The position numbers and the translations under genes are program-made. DNA of 64,000 bases, from assembly GCA_900544135.1 (NCBI GenBank), contig UQTU01000003.1, positions 150,866 to 214,865 of the forward strand, written 5' to 3'. The notes below the pieces were generated by a model. The model made no database searches and was not told the origin of the DNA. It saw only the letters and a program-made list of their open reading frames with translations. This stretch comes from an uncultured Collinsella sp. (lineage in GTDB: Bacteria; Actinomycetota; Coriobacteriia; Coriobacteriales; Coriobacteriaceae). Shown here piece after piece: positions 62,428 through 64,000 of the stretch (positions are counted from its first letter, which is position 1; every line of letters starts with the position of its first letter).

Positions 62428-62591
62428 TACGTAATGTGATAACGCGCGGTACGTGTTATTATCCACAAGGCGTTGTTCCCGCAATGCCCTAAAGAGGAAC
62501 CCGAGGGTTCCCACCTTTTGGCGCCAATGAGCAGCTGACTGGTCATACAACTTAGATTCCCTTCCTCATACCGAGGATGTCTATGTGTACG

Positions 62592-62626
62592 ACCTGGTTG
62601 CAAAGAAGCGCCGGGTTATTTTTTTA
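62592..62626 (+). terminator. Attenuator-like hairpin in the infC leader
   Basis: ACCTGG (62592-62597) pairs with CCGGGT (62611-62616), with one G-T pair, and is followed by TTATTTTTTT. It ends 6 nt before the infC ribosome-binding site, so termination here would block the operon. About 130 nt of further leader with GAACCCGAGGGTTC (62493-62506) could supply an alternative fold, as in L20-controlled leaders. Confidence 0.5.
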
Positions 62627-62644
62627 TGAATGGAGGTAGGGAAA

Positions 62645-63199
62645 ATAGCTAAGTCTGATGACACCCGCATCAACGACGAGATCACTGCATCTTCGTGCCG
62701 TTTGATTGGCGTCGATGGCTCTCAGCTCGGCCTGTTCGCCATCCGCGATGCCCAGCGCGTCGCTGACGATCAGGGTCTCGACCTGGTCGAGATCGCTCCC
62801 AACGCGGAGCCGCCGGTCTGCAAGGTCATGGACTACGGTAAGTTCAAGTACCAGCAGGCCATGAAGGCCAAGGCCGCTCGTAAGAACCAGTCCAAGGTCG
62901 AGGTCAAGGAAATGAAGTTCCGACCCAAGATCGACGTTGGCGACTACGAGACCAAGAAGGGCCACGTTCTGCGTTTCCTCAAGAAGGGCGCACGCGTTAA
63001 GATCACCATCATGTTCCGCGGCCGTGAGATGGCTCACCCGGAGCAGGGTCTTAACGTTCTCGAGCGTCTCGCCGAGGATCTCAAGCCTTACGCTACGGTC
63101 GAGTCCAAGCCTAAGATGGAAGGCCGTAACATGCTTATGCTGCTCGCCCCGATTAAGGGCGCCTTCGATGAGGATAAAGCGGCAAGCGATACCAAGTAA
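62645..63199 (+). CDS. infC: Translation initiation factor IF-3, apparent AUA start
   Basis: 184 residues: RINDEITASSCRLIGVDGSQLG, VEIAPNAEPPVCKVMDYGKFKY, the linker with KEMKFRPKID, and the C-terminal domain with GARVKITIMFRGREM. It binds the 30S subunit and checks start codons. GGAGG (62632-62636) is 8 nt before ATA 62645, while the in-frame ATG at 62630 overlaps it and cannot use it. infC genes commonly start at AUU, AUC or AUA, letting IF-3 repress itself. First gene of infC-rpmI-rplT. Confidence 0.9.
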   Translation: MAKSDDTRINDEITASSCRLIGVDGSQLGLFAIRDAQRVADDQGLDLVEIAPNAEPPVCKVMDYGKFKYQQAMKAKAARKNQSKVEVKEMKFRPKIDVGDYETKKGHVLRFLKKGARVKITIMFRGREMAHPEQGLNVLERLAEDLKPYATVESKPKMEGRNMLMLLAPIKGAFDEDKAASDTK

Positions 63200-63231
63200 C
63201 TAGTGTTCTGTAACCGATTAAGGAGTATTTC

Positions 63232-63423
63232 ATGCCTAAGATGAAGTCCCACAGCGGCACCAAGAAGCGTTTCCGCAAGACTGGTACCGGCAAGCTTATG
63301 CGCGCCAAGGCTTTCAAGAGCCACATCCTGAGCAAGAAGTCCACCAAGCGTAAGCGTGGCTTCCGTCAGGAGACCGAGATCGCCGCTGCCGACCGCAAGG
63401 TCATCAAGTCGCGTCTCGCCTAA
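63232..63423 (+). CDS. rpmI: Ribosomal protein L35
   Basis: 63 residues, very basic. MPKMKSHSGTKKRFRKTGTGK is the standard L35 opening and LSKKSTKRKRGFRQ follows. AAGGAG precedes the ATG. Lies between infC and rplT as in most bacteria. Confidence 0.96.
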   Translation: MPKMKSHSGTKKRFRKTGTGKLMRAKAFKSHILSKKSTKRKRGFRQETEIAAADRKVIKSRLA

Positions 63424-63469
63424 GTTTGCGTTCCCGTTTTTCGTTTTACCGTCTAGGAGTTGATAGAAC

Positions 63470-63829
63470 ATGGCACGTATTAAGCGCGCTGTTGCCGCCA
63501 AGAAGAAGCGCCGTACCGTTATGCACCGTGCGAAGGGTTACTACGGTGCCGCTTCGCGTACTTACAAGCATGCTAAAGAGCAGGTCCAGCACTCCCTGCA
63601 GTATCAGTATCGTGATCGCCGCAACAAGAAGCGCGAGATCCGCTCTCTCTGGATCACCCGTATCAACGCTGCTGCTCGCCTGAACGACATCTCTTACTCT
63701 CAGTTCATGCACGGCCTGAAGGTTGCCGGCATCGAGCTCGACCGTAAGGTCCTGGCTCAGATGGCTTACGAGGACATCGAGTCCTTCAACGAGCTGGCTG
63801 CCATCGCCAAGAAGGCTCTCGAGGCTTAA
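63470..63829 (+). CDS. rplT: Ribosomal protein L20
   Basis: 119 residues: MARIKRAVAAKKKRRTVMHRAKGYYGAASRTYKHAKEQV, then RRNKKREIRSLWITRINAAAR and GLKVAGIELDRKVLAQMA. It binds 23S rRNA and in many bacteria also represses its own operon through the mRNA leader. TAGGAG precedes ATG 63470. Last gene of the operon. Confidence 0.97.
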   Translation: MARIKRAVAAKKKRRTVMHRAKGYYGAASRTYKHAKEQVQHSLQYQYRDRRNKKREIRSLWITRINAAARLNDISYSQFMHGLKVAGIELDRKVLAQMAYEDIESFNELAAIAKKALEA

Positions 63830-63846
63830 TTGCTTCTTGCATCTTA

Positions 63847-63880
63847 AAGGGGCGCTTCCAATCCGGAAGCGCCCCTTTTT
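63847..63880 (+). terminator. Terminator of the infC-rpmI-rplT operon
   Basis: AAGGGGCGCTTCC (63847-63859) pairs with GGAAGCGCCCCTT (63865-63877), followed by a T run. Confidence 0.93.
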
Positions 63881-63899
63881 AGTTCAAGACTTTAGTCTG

Positions 63900-63966
63900 C
63901 TGGCCGCGCAGCGGCCAGCTTTAAACCACCCGCTACGCGGGTGGAGACAAACGGCTTTACAAAGCC
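63900..63966. repeat. Cluster of three perfect hairpins at the window edge
   Basis: CTGGCCGC/GCGGCCAG (63900-63918), CCACCCGC/GCGGGTGG (63926-63944) and GGCTTT/AAAGCC (63953-63966) follow each other at short spacing. The second, with its TAC loop, resembles the subterminal hairpins of IS200/IS605-type elements, so a transposon end may start here; the window stops before any gene. Confidence 0.45.
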
Positions 63967-64000
63967 ACCCCTCCGACCGATATTGACGATTGTTCAGGCC

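Overview
The window looks like a chromosomal segment of a gut-type Coriobacteriia, most probably Collinsella or a close relative. This is inferred from gene content and style and was not checked against any database. The DNA is GC-rich with strong third-position G/C bias. The genes mix actinobacterial and clostridial character: a single-chain clade II PurL, electron-bifurcating type EtfA/EtfB, reverse rubrerythrin, a short protein ending in a LAXTG-like (class E sortase) signal, and a branched-chain amino acid ABC transporter. The organism appears to be an anaerobe that ferments and scavenges amino acids.

Layout. 1-5.2 kb: end of an unknown gene, reverse rubrerythrin, an alcohol/aldehyde dehydrogenase pair, a probable type I toxin-like locus, a HIRAN gene with a small charged partner, and a phosphoesterase. 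5.4-16.8 kb: a DUF2130 coiled-coil protein, a DUF3516-type helicase, then a tRNA-modification neighbourhood (TrmB-like, Trm9/ALKBH8-like methyltransferase, Elp3) around an XRE/DUF4097 envelope-stress-like pair, ending with a spermidine-synthase-like protein. 16.8-22.5 kb: a three-gene minus-strand module of an Lhr-like helicase, a BrxD-type ATPase and a TerB_N/TerB_C protein, standing alone without other BREX genes. 22.5-26.6 kb: a DUF554 membrane protein and a minus-strand cluster of small secreted or surface proteins. 26.9-30.5 kb: a flavin dehydrogenase/EtfB/ferredoxin-EtfA operon, probably lactate oxidation by electron confurcation.

30.5-44 kb: HD hydrolase, AzlCD, KdgT, a diguanylate cyclase, a DMT exporter, PurL, a CPA2 antiporter, a BaiA-like short-chain dehydrogenase and homoserine dehydrogenase. 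44.2-49.7 kb: an internally deleted livK remnant followed by an intact livKHMGF operon. 50-60.3 kb: CutC, a GalT-like protein, a BASS transporter, a RecJ-helicase fusion, Rel, a metallo-beta-lactamase hydrolase and class II aldolase. 60.6-64 kb: a transglutaminase-like protein, tRNA-Leu(CAA) whose 3' end plus terminator is duplicated downstream, and the infC-rpmI-rplT operon with a leader attenuator and an apparent AUA start for IF-3.

Intergenic regions carry many palindromes: a 121-bp imperfect hairpin at 10.0 kb, two structured elements at 49.7-50.0 kb, a palindrome plus tandem 87-bp repeats at 60.3-60.5 kb, and a hairpin cluster at the right edge. No CRISPR array, complete insertion sequence or prophage was seen. 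The strongest candidates for something little described are the solitary TerB/BrxD/helicase module, the toxin-like locus with a buried ribosome-binding site, and the Elp3 plus Trm9-like pairing.
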